Source: Alphaproteobacteria bacterium
Lineage (GTDB): Bacteria > Pseudomonadota > Alphaproteobacteria > GCA-2731375
Assembly: GCA_016869175.1 (NCBI GenBank)
Contig: VGEV01000010.1
Span: 1-45,132 of the forward strand
Length of the DNA: 45,132 bases
Direction of reading: 5' to 3'
Both the position numbers and the translations under genes were made by a program. Positions 24,876 to 33,293 of this stretch are shown piece by piece; within the stretch, counting starts at the first letter, position 1, and the number at the start of each line of letters is the position of its first letter. The notes under the pieces are model-generated. The model saw only the letters and a program-made list of their open reading frames with translations, did no database searches and had not been told where the DNA came from.

Positions 24876-26081
24876 GTGAAGGGCTTGGCAACGCGAGCGG
24901 CGGGAATGACCTTGGCGGGGATGTTGCTGGCCGTGCCCGAGGCGGGCGACGCGGCGCCGGCCGGCTTCATTGTCGATCCAACCAGCAATTGCGGCACCAG
25001 CAATCCGTTTCCGCGACCGGGCGAAAGCATCCGCTGGCAAGGCGGCTGCCGGGACGGTAAGCTGCAAGGCCGCGGCGTGTTGACTTGGTACGAGAGTAAC
25101 AAGGAATACGAGCGCAACGACGGGGTGTTCGCTGACGGCGAGCTGGAGGGCGAGGCGATCGTCAGCTTCGCCAATGGCAATCGCATCTATGGCAACTATC
25201 GACGGGGCATCCGCGACGGCGAGTTCACCGTGGTCCGCCCGGACGGCAAGCGGATCCGCGCGACCTACCAGAACGGCGCCTTCGTTACCGAACGGCTGCT
25301 GCGAGCCGAGGAGGCAGCCGCGTTCGAGGCGGATCGCCAACGGCTGGAACAGCGGTTGGGCGGCGTGGCATCCACGGCTTCCGGGCCGCCAGCGGCAACC
25401 CCTTCGCCAGCCGCTCCGGCACCCGTGGCGGCCACCCGAGCGGCGGACTCGCCGCCCGGCGCCACCCCAAGTCCGCGCCCACTCGCGGCCCCACCCGCAC
25501 CCGCGGCCCCGCCCCTGCCCGCGGCGGTGGCGCCGTCGATCCGCCTGCCGGCAGCGGCCGTCCCCCCAGCAACGGCAGCGCAACCGGCCATCCGCGCGGG
25601 CGCCGCCGCCCGGCGCGCCGAACCGCCGATCCGGCTCCGCCCGCCACCCGAATTGGCAAGCGCCTGGACAACGGCCGACTACGGCCCGGAGACACTGGTG
25701 ATCGACAGCCGCAGCGCGCGCGATTTTCCGCGCCAAGCGGGCATGCTGCGCCTGCCGCTCGGCGGGCCGCCGTCCGCCCCGCCGGAAACGGCGGCGCAGC
25801 GCCCGACGGTGCCAGCGGCGCAGAGCGGATTGCGCTACGCTGTGCGCATCGTCGACTGGCCAGTGGCAGAGGCGGCGGCGCTGTTGTTCGGCACGGTGAT
25901 CCAGCGGCCCTACCGGATCGATCCGGCGGTCAGTGGCCGCATCAGCATCACGCCGGCGCAGCCGGTCGACGGCCCCGAGGCGACGGCCGCGTTGGCCGAA
26001 GCCTTGCGGCCGCTCGGCGCCGAGTTGCTGAGCACGGCGGAGGCGCTGGCGATCGTCCCCGCCGGCCGAAGGCAGCGCTGA
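24876..26081 (+). CDS. Exported MORN-repeat protein with a C-terminal secretin N0-like domain
   Basis: 401 residues from a GTG preceded by GAGGGGGGCAAC. A signal peptide (residues 1-26) is followed by MORN-like repeats at about 50-140 (GRGVLTWYESNKEYE, YGNYRRGIRDGEFTVVR). A proline/alanine-rich linker spans about 150-270. The C-terminal 80 residues (319-398) read YAVRIVDWPVAEAAALLFGT, then PYRIDPAVSGRISI and AEALRPLGAELLSTAEALAI. The order of strands and helices matches the N0 domain of the GspD gene 1.2 kb downstream (ITLNFVGADLREVAQVVLRD, YTIDADVRGTVTLEF, ALEASGAALLRAPGVYRI). Such a domain in a separate protein beside a type II secretion operon suggests it docks to, or mimics, the secretin's periplasmic ring. 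The domain call is by pattern only. Function is unknown. Confidence 0.72.
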   Translation: MKGLATRAAGMTLAGMLLAVPEAGDAAPAGFIVDPTSNCGTSNPFPRPGESIRWQGGCRDGKLQGRGVLTWYESNKEYERNDGVFADGELEGEAIVSFANGNRIYGNYRRGIRDGEFTVVRPDGKRIRATYQNGAFVTERLLRAEEAAAFEADRQRLEQRLGGVASTASGPPAATPSPAAPAPVAATRAADSPPGATPSPRPLAAPPAPAAPPLPAAVAPSIRLPAAAVPPATAAQPAIRAGAAARRAEPPIRLRPPPELASAWTTADYGPETLVIDSRSARDFPRQAGMLRLPLGGPPSAPPETAAQRPTVPAAQSGLRYAVRIVDWPVAEAAALLFGTVIQRPYRIDPAVSGRISITPAQPVDGPEATAALAEALRPLGAELLSTAEALAIVPAGRRQR

Positions 26082-26097
26082 CCGCGCCGTCGCTTGC

Positions 26098-26125
26098 TTG
26101 CGCCCGATCGCTGTTTCAGTAGAGT
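26098..26125 (+). promoter_or_regulatory. Weak sigma70-like promoter candidate
   Basis: TTGCGC at 26098-26103 and TAGAGT at 26120-26125 are separated by 16 bases, just upstream of the gene starting near 26154. Each hexamer matches four of six consensus positions. In such GC-rich DNA this could be chance; it would let the PPC-domain gene be expressed apart from the MORN-domain gene. Confidence 0.28.
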
Positions 26126-26153
26126 GCGGAGAGAAGCAAATCGGGGGAGTGGG

Positions 26154-27317
26154 GTGTTGCGCGAACGAGGCAGGGTGCGAGCCTTGACGACGCTGGCGAT
26201 GTTGTCGCTCAGCGCGGGTTTGGCGCAGGCAGGCAGCCTCACCGTTGCCAGCGGCCAGGGCGGCGAAATCTTCGACATCGGCCTGAACCGCCTGATCGCC
26301 AGCCACCGCGCCGAATCGGCGAGCTATTTCAGCGGCGTCGATACCACCAGCAGCAGCCGCGAGCAGTGGTACAATCCGATCGCCGACCGCAACGGACTAT
26401 ACGGACCGGCGGACATGACCACCGCCGAGACCATGTGGTCCAAGGCCAACCTGCGGGTCTACGACCTGTATGAAGCCTTGGGTGGCAATGCCATTGATCT
26501 GCGCCAGGTCTATCGCCATCAATCGGGCCGCTTCTATGTGGCGCTCGACACGGTCGGCGGGCAGTGGTTCGCCACCGCCGAAGACGCCCGCGGCTATATG
26601 CTGAAGCTGCTGATCCAGCGCAGCATCGAGCTGCCGCAGGGCGTCCGTAGTGCAATGGCGCAGCTAGCCGCCAACGATCTGGAATCCGTCACCGGTGCCG
26701 CGCGCACCTCGCTGGCCAGCGCGCGTGCCTTCTTGGCGCGCGGCAGCAGCACCGCCGCGACGTTGACCGGCACCGGCTTCTCCGACGCGGACGGCGCTCC
26801 GTCGGTGCAAGGGCCACCCGGCGTGACAGTGCGCAATGTCGTTTTCGATAGCGGCAGCCAGTTGCGCTTCACCATCGATGTCGAGCCGACCGCGCGACTG
26901 GGGGCGGGGCGGCTGGCCGTATTCAACGGCGGCACGGCCATGGTGCCGGTCGATCATGCCGAAATCCATGTTGTGGATGGCGGCACCGGCTTCGCTGGCC
27001 AGGGCGGCGGAAGTGGGCCGATCGCCCTGCCGCTTGCGGTGCCGACGGCGAGCGCCATCGCCACCAAGGGCGAGGAACGGACGTTCAACCTGGTATTGCC
27101 GACCGCCGGTACGCTCACCGTCGCGTCCGTCGGCGGCACCGACGTCAGCGCGCAATTGCTGCGGGCCGACGGCACGCTCGAAGCCAGCAACGACGATGGC
27201 GGCAACTGGTACAATTTCCGCATCCAGCGGACGCTTTCAGCCGGCAATTACAGCCTGAAAGTGCGGCATTGCTGTCAGGGCGTCGGCGAATTCACCCTCA
27301 CCGCGACACTGCAATAG
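26154..27317 (+). CDS. Secreted protein of unknown function with a C-terminal PPC-like beta domain
   Basis: About 387 residues with a signal peptide ending in LSLSAGLAQA. The mature protein begins with a helical, tyrosine- and tryptophan-containing region of unknown type (EQWYNPIADRNGLYG, NLRVYDLYEAL). A beta-rich middle follows (TLTGTGFSDADGAPSV, LRFTIDVEPTARLGAGRL). The last 90 residues, from ERTFNLVLPTAGTLTV to GNYSLKVRHCCQGVGEF, look like a bacterial pre-peptidase C-terminal (PPC) domain, which is usual in secreted enzymes. No protease or glycosidase motif is visible. The start is uncertain: GTG 26154 and TTG 26157 both follow GGGGGAG. It converges on gspD with ten bases between stops, so it is a candidate cargo of that system. 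Confidence 0.68.
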   Translation: MLRERGRVRALTTLAMLSLSAGLAQAGSLTVASGQGGEIFDIGLNRLIASHRAESASYFSGVDTTSSSREQWYNPIADRNGLYGPADMTTAETMWSKANLRVYDLYEALGGNAIDLRQVYRHQSGRFYVALDTVGGQWFATAEDARGYMLKLLIQRSIELPQGVRSAMAQLAANDLESVTGAARTSLASARAFLARGSSTAATLTGTGFSDADGAPSVQGPPGVTVRNVVFDSGSQLRFTIDVEPTARLGAGRLAVFNGGTAMVPVDHAEIHVVDGGTGFAGQGGGSGPIALPLAVPTASAIATKGEERTFNLVLPTAGTLTVASVGGTDVSAQLLRADGTLEASNDDGGNWYNFRIQRTLSAGNYSLKVRHCCQGVGEFTLTATLQ

Positions 27318-27327
27318 GTCAGCCGGT

Positions 27328-29544
27328 TCACTCGAACAGGCCGCGCCCCAGCAAGCCGCTGCCCGGCGGCGCGAAGCGCCGGGGCTGACGCAAGCCGCTC
27401 TCTTCCTGCTCCAGGATCGCCTGGTAGCGCCGGCGGATCTCAGCGGACAGATCGCGCGCTTCGCGCTGACTGCGCACCACGACCGGACGCAGCATCACCA
27501 GAAGCTCGGTGCGCCGCAGGTCGGCTGCCTGGTTGCCGAACAGCACCCCGATCACCGGCAGGTCACCCAACACCGGCAGGCTGCTCTTGGTGTCGGTGTT
27601 GCTCTCGCGGATCAGGCCGCCCAGCACCACCGTCTCGCCGCCATGCACCGCCACCGTGCTGACGATCTTGCGCTGCTGGATGGTGGGCGAATTGATGGTC
27701 GAGGTGGTGGTGGGCACCACATCGCTCACCTCTTGCCCGATCTCCAAGGTGACGAGGCCGCTGGCATTGACCCGCGGCGTCACCTCCAGGGTGACGCCGG
27801 TGTCGCGGTATTCCACCGTGTTCACGGTGCGCGCGTCGGCGGTGAAGGTGCTGGTTGAGAACTGGGTGATGATCGGCACCTGGTCGCCAACCCGCAGCTT
27901 GGCCGACTGGTTGTCCAGCACCATGACCTGCGGCGAGGAGACGACGTTCACTTCCGTCAATTGCGACAGCGTATCCAGGATGAAGCGTGCCTGATCGGCA
28001 TCGGCCAGCGTGAAGGCGAAACCCGGAAAGCTTGGCTGCAGCAAGCCGGTCGCCACCGAGGACAGCACGGCCGAGCCGTCGCGTGTGATGTTGAAGCCAC
28101 CCGACTTGATGAAATACTGCAGGCCGAAGCGAAGCTGGTCGCGCAGTGTGACCTCGAAGATATTGGCTTCGATCATCACCTGCAGCGGTTGAATATCGAG
28201 CTTGCTCAGTACCTCCTCGATCAGGACGTATTCTTCCGGACTCGCGAGCACCAGGACCGCGTTGTTCTTTTCGTCCGCTATGATGCGAACGCTCTCGGCA
28301 CCGCTGTTGTTCGCGCCGGCGGCAGGCCGGCTCGCCGGTTGCGGGGCGCCTTGCGGCGGTGGTGGCGGCAAACCTTGGCCAGGCTGGCCAAGCGCCGATT
28401 GCTGCGCCAGCGCCGGCGACAATTCGACGCCGGCGACCGGCGTCCTGTCTTCCGTGCCCGGCTGGAACACGCCGCGCAGGGTCTTGGCCAGATCGCCGGC
28501 TTTGCCGTTCTGCGCATAGTAGACAAACAGCCGCCGGACCTTGGCATTGCGCGTGCGGTCCAGGCGCGCGATCCAGCTGCGCGCCTCTTCCAGGTAGCGC
28601 GGTTGCTTGGCGAACACCAAGATGGCGTTCATGCGCTCGATCGGCACCAGGCGCACCTGGCCGGCAAGCGGCCCCTTGTCGAGGCCGCCGAAGACATTGT
28701 CGAGCTCGAATGCCAGCGTGCCGACATCGACATGCTCCAAGCTTTCCAGCAGCACCGATGTGCCGGCGAGCTGGTCGACGTCGAACAGCTGCACCGTCTG
28801 CCCGACCAGGCGCTGTTCGCGGCTGTTTCCGGCGACGATCAAGAGGGCGCGGGCGGCATCGGCGCGCACCAGGCGGCCCTCACCCACCAGCGGCTCTACC
28901 ACCTTCTTGATTTCCTCGGCGCCGATGAAACGCAACGGATAGACCGCGACGGTGAAGCCCGCTTCGCCGGTTCCCGCGGGTCCAACGGCGCTCAAGCCCG
29001 CGCGGCGTCCGGCGGTGGCGGCGCTGGCGATACGATAGACCCCCGGCGCCCGCAGCAGTGCGGCGCCGGATGCCTCCAGCGCCACTTCCAGTATCGGCAG
29101 TAGGTCCTCGCGCGCCACGGCTTGCGCGAATTCCAGCGTCACCGTGCCGCGCACGTCGGCATCGATCGTGTAGTTGACGCCCAAGAGATCGCGCAGCACC
29201 ACCTGCGCCACCTCGCGCAAGTCGGCACCGACGAAGTTGAGCGTGATGTCGCCGCGTTGCGCCGGTTCCGGCCGCCGGGCGCCGGCCAGGTCTGCCGTGC
29301 GGCCGGTGCCCGGATAGATCTCGGCGATCTTGCCCGTGTCGCGCGGAGGGTTGAGCGGCCGGGCCGCCACGGAATCGCCGACCGATGGGCTGGGCACGAT
29401 GGCCGCCACCGACTCGGGCTGCCGGACGGCCGTCGCCTGACGCTTGGGCTGCACCCCGCAGCCGGCCAGCGCTGCCGCAACGCAAGCCGCCGCCAGCCAG
29501 GCGAGGCCGCATCTTACGCGTCGGTTGGAAGCAGGGGCCGGCAT
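27328..29544 (-). CDS. gspD: Type II secretion system secretin GspD
   Basis: Outer-membrane secretin, the exit channel of the type II system, 738 residues. It is a lipoprotein precursor with cysteine 29 in AALAGC. A basic, proline-rich stretch precedes the N0 domain (from about residue 100, ITLNFVGADLREVAQ). N1, N2 and N3 repeats follow, the last interrupted by a Q/P/G-rich loop (LGQPGQGLPPPPPQGAPQP). The secretin core carries VGDQVPIITQ, VTLEVTPRVNASGLV, VVLGGLIRE and SLPVLGDLPVIGVLFG. The lipobox suggests self-piloting to the outer membrane. The ATG has no clear ribosome binding site. Last gene of the operon, 35 bases after the GspC-like gene. Confidence 0.95.
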   Translation of the reverse strand: MPAPASNRRVRCGLAWLAAACVAAALAGCGVQPKRQATAVRQPESVAAIVPSPSVGDSVAARPLNPPRDTGKIAEIYPGTGRTADLAGARRPEPAQRGDITLNFVGADLREVAQVVLRDLLGVNYTIDADVRGTVTLEFAQAVAREDLLPILEVALEASGAALLRAPGVYRIASAATAGRRAGLSAVGPAGTGEAGFTVAVYPLRFIGAEEIKKVVEPLVGEGRLVRADAARALLIVAGNSREQRLVGQTVQLFDVDQLAGTSVLLESLEHVDVGTLAFELDNVFGGLDKGPLAGQVRLVPIERMNAILVFAKQPRYLEEARSWIARLDRTRNAKVRRLFVYYAQNGKAGDLAKTLRGVFQPGTEDRTPVAGVELSPALAQQSALGQPGQGLPPPPPQGAPQPASRPAAGANNSGAESVRIIADEKNNAVLVLASPEEYVLIEEVLSKLDIQPLQVMIEANIFEVTLRDQLRFGLQYFIKSGGFNITRDGSAVLSSVATGLLQPSFPGFAFTLADADQARFILDTLSQLTEVNVVSSPQVMVLDNQSAKLRVGDQVPIITQFSTSTFTADARTVNTVEYRDTGVTLEVTPRVNASGLVTLEIGQEVSDVVPTTTSTINSPTIQQRKIVSTVAVHGGETVVLGGLIRESNTDTKSSLPVLGDLPVIGVLFGNQAADLRRTELLVMLRPVVVRSQREARDLSAEIRRRYQAILEQEESGLRQPRRFAPPGSGLLGRGLFE

Positions 29545-29579
29545 GGACGCACGATCATAGCGGCCGCCCCGATGCTCGG

Positions 29580-30062
29580 CTATTGGCCTTTGCCCTTGTT
29601 CCCGATCGGCAGTTCCTGCGGGCCGTTGCGGCCGCTCACCACGACCCGGTCCTTGGTGATCCGCTCGATGCGCACGCCTTCGATCACCTCGCCTTCCTTG
29701 ACCCGACGAATGGGCCCGCCTTCGGCCGGACGCAGCAGCAGCAGCCGCTGGCCGGGGGCCACCACGACGCCGCCGAACCGGTAGCGCCCGAACAGCAGCC
29801 CGTCGGCCGGTGCCGGCGGCAAATCCGGCGGCAGCCGCCGGGTGGCGAGGAAGAGCGGCCGCCCGATGGTCGCGCGCATATCCTCGAGGCGCGGCAGGCT
29901 GGCGGTCGGATCGGCGAAGCTGGACGGTGCGGCGACGGCGGCATCCGGCGGCGGCGGGGCTGGCGCCGGCCGCTGCCATAGCGCCACGGCCAACGGCAGC
30001 AGGGCCAGGACGCAGGCCAAACCCAACAGGCGCGCCAGTCGGCGTCGACCGCCCAGGGTCAT
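29580..30062 (-). CDS. GspC-like inner-membrane protein with HR domain and no PDZ domain
   Basis: 160 residues: a short basic N-terminus, one membrane helix (residues 8-27, LARLLGLACVLALLPLAVAL), a proline/alanine linker and a small beta domain. The beta domain (LLFGRYRFGGVVVAPGQRLL, GGPIRRVKEGEVIEGVRIER) resembles the homology region of GspC/PulC, which contacts the N0 domain of GspD. GspC normally has a further PDZ or coiled-coil domain of about 100 residues, and none is present. GspN-like naming is possible. Its ATG overlaps the gspM stop by four bases. The short form makes the nearby MORN-N0 protein more interesting as a possible replacement partner. Confidence 0.75.
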   Translation of the reverse strand: MTLGGRRRLARLLGLACVLALLPLAVALWQRPAPAPPPPDAAVAAPSSFADPTASLPRLEDMRATIGRPLFLATRRLPPDLPPAPADGLLFGRYRFGGVVVAPGQRLLLLRPAEGGPIRRVKEGEVIEGVRIERITKDRVVVSGRNGPQELPIGNKGKGQ

Positions 30063-30643
30063 GAGCCGGCAGGGGCAAGAAAGCCCCACACGTCGAACCG
30101 GATGTCAAGACTGGGCTCGCCGGGCGCGGCGGCGGCGGTTCGCGAGCGCACATAGAGGGCATCCAGGAAGACGAACGGGCGACCCACCTCCAGCGCGCAG
30201 ACGAGTCTCTGCAGGGCGCCCGTGTCGGCGACCAGCCGCACCCTCAGGCCAAGCTGCGGGCCGCCGTCCTGGCTACGGACCGGCAAGGCCTCCAAGCTGA
30301 CCAAGCGGGCGCCGCCGGACGCCACGGCACGTTTCACCCGTTCCTGCAAGGCGGCCGTTGCCTGCGCCTCGCTGCCGGTCGCCAGAAACACGTTCTGCAG
30401 CGCGGGCGCGCGCCGCAAGGCCTCGACCTCGGCCCGCAACGCCTCGCGCCGGGCCGCCAGTTCGCGCAGCCGAACAAGGCCGTCCTCGGCCGTGGCCACC
30501 GCCGCCCGCAAACCGGACCGGGCGGGAAGCTGGACGCTCATCGCCAGCGACAGCAGCAAGCCGACGGCGGCCAGCAGCAAGGCGAAAGCCAGCACCCTGG
30601 CCTGCCTGTGCGGCATCAGCCGCAATCGGGCGAGCAACGTCAT
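30059..30643 (-). CDS. gspM: Type II secretion system protein GspM (subtype b)
   Basis: An inner-membrane platform component of 194 residues. One membrane segment at residues 17-36 (VLAFALLLAAVGLLLSLA) is followed by a predicted coiled coil (RLRELAARREALRAEVEALR) and a ferredoxin-like periplasmic domain (ALQNVFLATGSEAQATAALQ, LRLVADTGALQRLVCALE). The pattern matches the short T2SSM_b type. The start overlaps the gspL stop by four bases, as expected for a translationally coupled GspL-GspM pair. Confidence 0.83.
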   Translation of the reverse strand: MTLLARLRLMPHRQARVLAFALLLAAVGLLLSLAMSVQLPARSGLRAAVATAEDGLVRLRELAARREALRAEVEALRRAPALQNVFLATGSEAQATAALQERVKRAVASGGARLVSLEALPVRSQDGGPQLGLRVRLVADTGALQRLVCALEVGRPFVFLDALYVRSRTAAAAPGEPSLDIRFDVWGFLAPAGS

Positions 30644-31650
30644 CGCCGGCGGACTTCCACGCTCAACTGGAACTGCTCGCGTCGGCTTACCGGGTCGCTG
30701 ACCACTGGCGCCCGGAAACTCACCTTGCCGAAATGCGGCGAGGCCTCGATCACCGGCACCAGCGCGGCCGTCGACGTCGTCGAGCCTTCCAGCTCCACCC
30801 GGCCGTCGACCAGGTTGAACTGCCCGAGCCAGGCTTCATCGGGCAGCCGGTTTGACAGATCCTCCAGCAACACCGCCACGGAACCGGCGGCGGCCTTGCC
30901 GCGGAAGGCGCGTTCGCCGCCGCCGCTCAGCCGTTCGCGCTCGCGCAACAGCGCCGCCGCCTCTTCCGCCGCCGGACGCAACTGCACCGCCGCGCCGGCA
31001 AGTTCCGTCAGACGTTGACGCCCCTGCCAGAAAGGCACCGCCAAGGCGGCCAGCAGCTGGGCTGCCAGGAACGCCAGCAACAGCCCATTCAGCCAACCGA
31101 TCCCACCCGGCGGTCGCGCCAGACCCGGCACCGTCAACGGCCCGGCCTCGGCCAGTTCGACCGCCGCGACCGCCAGCCCGGCCCGGCTCGCCGCCTGGAG
31201 TTCGGCGTCCACCCTCGCGCGCGGCACCGCCCAGAGAAGCGCCCGCAACCGATCGCCCTCGCGGCCAAGCAGACGATGGCCGAAATACACCTGCGAGGCC
31301 TGGAACGGCGTCAAGCGATCCATCTCGAAGCGCAGGACCTGGCCCAGATTTTCGGCCGCCGCGGCCGGCAGTTCGACCGGGCGGAGCAAGCCGGTCGCGG
31401 CCGGCAGGCGCAGCGTGACCAACGCCTGCCGCGCAGCCTCGCGCCAAGCGGACGGCGGCTCATCGCCGGCCACCGCCGGCAGGGCCTGCGTGCGGCCGGC
31501 CCGCGCCAGTCGAGCCGCCAAGCCGTCGGCGGCCGGTTCCAGCAGCAACCGGTCCGGCTCGATACCCAGGCAGCGGCGCAACCAAGCCGGCAGGCCCGCC
31601 ACCAGCGTTTCGATCCACCACGACAATAGGCCGGTCAGCCGGTAGCCCAT
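30640..31650 (-). CDS. gspL: GspL/PilN-like type II secretion platform protein
   Basis: 336 residues. The N-terminal cytoplasmic part (LSWWIETLVAGLP, NLGQVLRFEMDRLTPFQASQ) is a reduced version of the actin-like GspL domain. One membrane helix follows (WLNGLLLAFLAAQLLAALAV, about residues 186-206). The periplasmic part resembles PilN: a coiled coil, then VAVLLEDLSNRLPDEAWLGQ and STTSTAALVPVIEASPHFGK. It would recruit the GspE ATPase to the membrane. The ATG at 31650 is chosen because family members begin near this point; an alternative GTG at 31680 has AGGA eight bases upstream. It stands 186 bases after gspK, the only real gap in the operon. Confidence 0.8.
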   Translation of the reverse strand: MGYRLTGLLSWWIETLVAGLPAWLRRCLGIEPDRLLLEPAADGLAARLARAGRTQALPAVAGDEPPSAWREAARQALVTLRLPAATGLLRPVELPAAAAENLGQVLRFEMDRLTPFQASQVYFGHRLLGREGDRLRALLWAVPRARVDAELQAASRAGLAVAAVELAEAGPLTVPGLARPPGGIGWLNGLLLAFLAAQLLAALAVPFWQGRQRLTELAGAAVQLRPAAEEAAALLRERERLSGGGERAFRGKAAAGSVAVLLEDLSNRLPDEAWLGQFNLVDGRVELEGSTTSTAALVPVIEASPHFGKVSFRAPVVSDPVSRREQFQLSVEVRRR

Positions 31651-31790
31651 GCCCCGCTGGTCGTTCTCCGCCGCCGTCACCGTTGCGTTCCTAGCCCGTG
31701 CAACCCGTCCTCGGCGCCATCGGCCCTGGCCCTGCCGTAGCGTGCATCGCTTCGCGCCAAGCGGCGCGGTCATGCGGCAACAGGCGGCGG

Positions 31791-31819
31791 ACGCTAGCAT
31801 CGCGCCGGCCGCCCGACAA
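31791..31819 (-). promoter_or_regulatory. Internal promoter candidate between gspK and gspL
   Basis: Read on the minus strand, TTGTCG (31814-31819) and TAGCGT (31791-31796) are separated by 17 bases in the 186-base gap. The -35 matches four of six consensus bases and the -10 three. The gap in an otherwise overlapping operon is the main reason to suspect a promoter here. Confidence 0.25.
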
Positions 31820-31836
31820 CGCGCGCCTGGCCATCA

Positions 31837-32715
31837 CTATTGCGCCCGGCCGTAGCCAGGCTCCCGCCACGCCAGCAGCGCGAACGGCGCCGGCGCATCG
31901 CCGCGCAGCCACACCACCGCTTCGCGTCGCCAGTTGGCGCCCGAAGGCAACGGCGCCTCGGCGGCGACGGTGAAGGCCAGACGGTGGCTCTGCGTCAACA
32001 GGCCCGCGGCGCCCGGGATCGGCGGCAAGGGCAGCACCTGCTGCGTCCTGGCCGCCTGCCGGCGCAGTTCCAGCAACCGTTCGATCGCCTCGCCATCCGC
32101 ACCAACCCAGGCGAGCGCCCGCAGCAAGCCGGCCGGGGCGGCGCCTGCATCGATGCCGTTCAGGCCGCTATGCACGGTGACCAGCGGCGCCAGGCGACGG
32201 AACAGGTCGTCCGTCATGTCGGGCAGCAACAGCAATTCGGCGATATCGAGGAAACCGGCATCCTCCGGGCGGGCGCCACCGAGGGATTGCTCGGCCGTGC
32301 TGCCACGCCTGCCCAGCACCGCCGTGGCGAGGCGCTCGGCCGGGCGGGCGGCGACGCCGGCGGCGCGCAGCGCCGCCTCGATGAGCGGACGCGGCGCCGC
32401 GTTGAGATCGACCTTGCCGGCTTCATCGACCAGGGTGACCGCGAGCGTGACCCCGCCCAAGGCGATTTCCAGGTGCTGCGTGCCATCGCCGTCCTGCCAG
32501 CTGGGCAAGCCGGCATCCTTGGCAAAGCGCCGCAAGGCGAGATGCACGGCGCCGTCGGCCAAGTGCCGCGCGCGCGCCAGGTCCAAGGCGCCGGCGCTGG
32601 CCGCCAATTCGGAGCGGGCGGTCAGGGCCAGCGCGGCGATCAGGCCGGCGGCCAGCAGCAACGCCCAGAACACCAGCAGCACCGCGGCGCCGGCCTGACG
32701 CTTGGGGACGCTCAT
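31837..32715 (-). CDS. gspK: Type II secretion minor pseudopilin GspK
   Basis: The largest minor pseudopilin, 292 residues. The prepilin leader is short and basic (SVPKRQAG), processed before AAVLLVFWALLLAAGLIAAL. The glutamate at position five of the mature protein is absent, as in other GspK proteins. The body contains the expected helical domain with VDLNAAPRPLIEAALRAAG and a second region, GLNGIDAGAAPAGLLRAL. With GspI and GspJ it forms the pseudopilus tip. The ATG overlaps the gspJ stop by four bases. Confidence 0.87.
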   Translation of the reverse strand: MSVPKRQAGAAVLLVFWALLLAAGLIAALALTARSELAASAGALDLARARHLADGAVHLALRRFAKDAGLPSWQDGDGTQHLEIALGGVTLAVTLVDEAGKVDLNAAPRPLIEAALRAAGVAARPAERLATAVLGRRGSTAEQSLGGARPEDAGFLDIAELLLLPDMTDDLFRRLAPLVTVHSGLNGIDAGAAPAGLLRALAWVGADGEAIERLLELRRQAARTQQVLPLPPIPGAAGLLTQSHRLAFTVAAEAPLPSGANWRREAVVWLRGDAPAPFALLAWREPGYGRAQ

Positions 32716-33293
32716 CGGTCCGCCGCCTTGAGCCTGGGCGCCAGCACCAGTTCCGGCCAATCGGTCCGGCCGCCCGCGAAACGCAAGCGCACCAGCGTCG
32801 GCAGCTGCCCGCGCAGGCGCCATTCTGTGGCGTCCGCTCCGTCCGCCCCTTGGAAGCGGAAATCGCCAACCCCGGTTCCGGCCGCCAGCAGGCGACGCTC
32901 GGCCCCGGCGAGGTCGAGGCTAGGCGCCGCCCCGCCGAGCGGCCGCCAGCGGAGCCACAGCGCGTCCTCGCTGGCTTCGATGCGCAGCACATGCAGCCCG
33001 CGGCCGATCGCCGCCGGGGGCAAGGCGATGAAGGTGACCGAATTGGCGGTACCAGCGAACAGCAGCAGCCGCGCGCGCTCACCGGGCACCGGCAAGGGCA
33101 GCGCCGCCTCGAGCTGACGGCGCAGGAAGTCCTGGGTAAGCCGCAACTCTTCCAGTCGCTCCGCCGTGCGCTCGCCGCGCTGCAAGGCAACGGCTCCCAG
33201 CCGCAGCCCCTGGCCCAACAACAGGGCGACCAACACCAGCAGACCGAGCGCCACCAGCACTTCCAGCAGCGTGAAACCCGACGAGCGTGTCAT
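32712..33293 (-). CDS. gspJ: Type II secretion minor pseudopilin GspJ
   Basis: 193 residues. Prepilin cleavage site SSG-FTLLEVLVALG with glutamate at mature position five, then a long helix ending in RTAERLEELRLTQDFLRRQL. The globular part is beta-rich (GLHVLRIEASEDALWLRWRP). GspJ is part of the tip complex. The ATG overlaps the gspI stop by four bases. The identity as GspJ rather than another minor pilin rests on length and on gene order. Confidence 0.87.
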   Translation of the reverse strand: MTRSSGFTLLEVLVALGLLVLVALLLGQGLRLGAVALQRGERTAERLEELRLTQDFLRRQLEAALPLPVPGERARLLLFAGTANSVTFIALPPAAIGRGLHVLRIEASEDALWLRWRPLGGAAPSLDLAGAERRLLAAGTGVGDFRFQGADGADATEWRLRGQLPTLVRLRFAGGRTDWPELVLAPRLKAADR

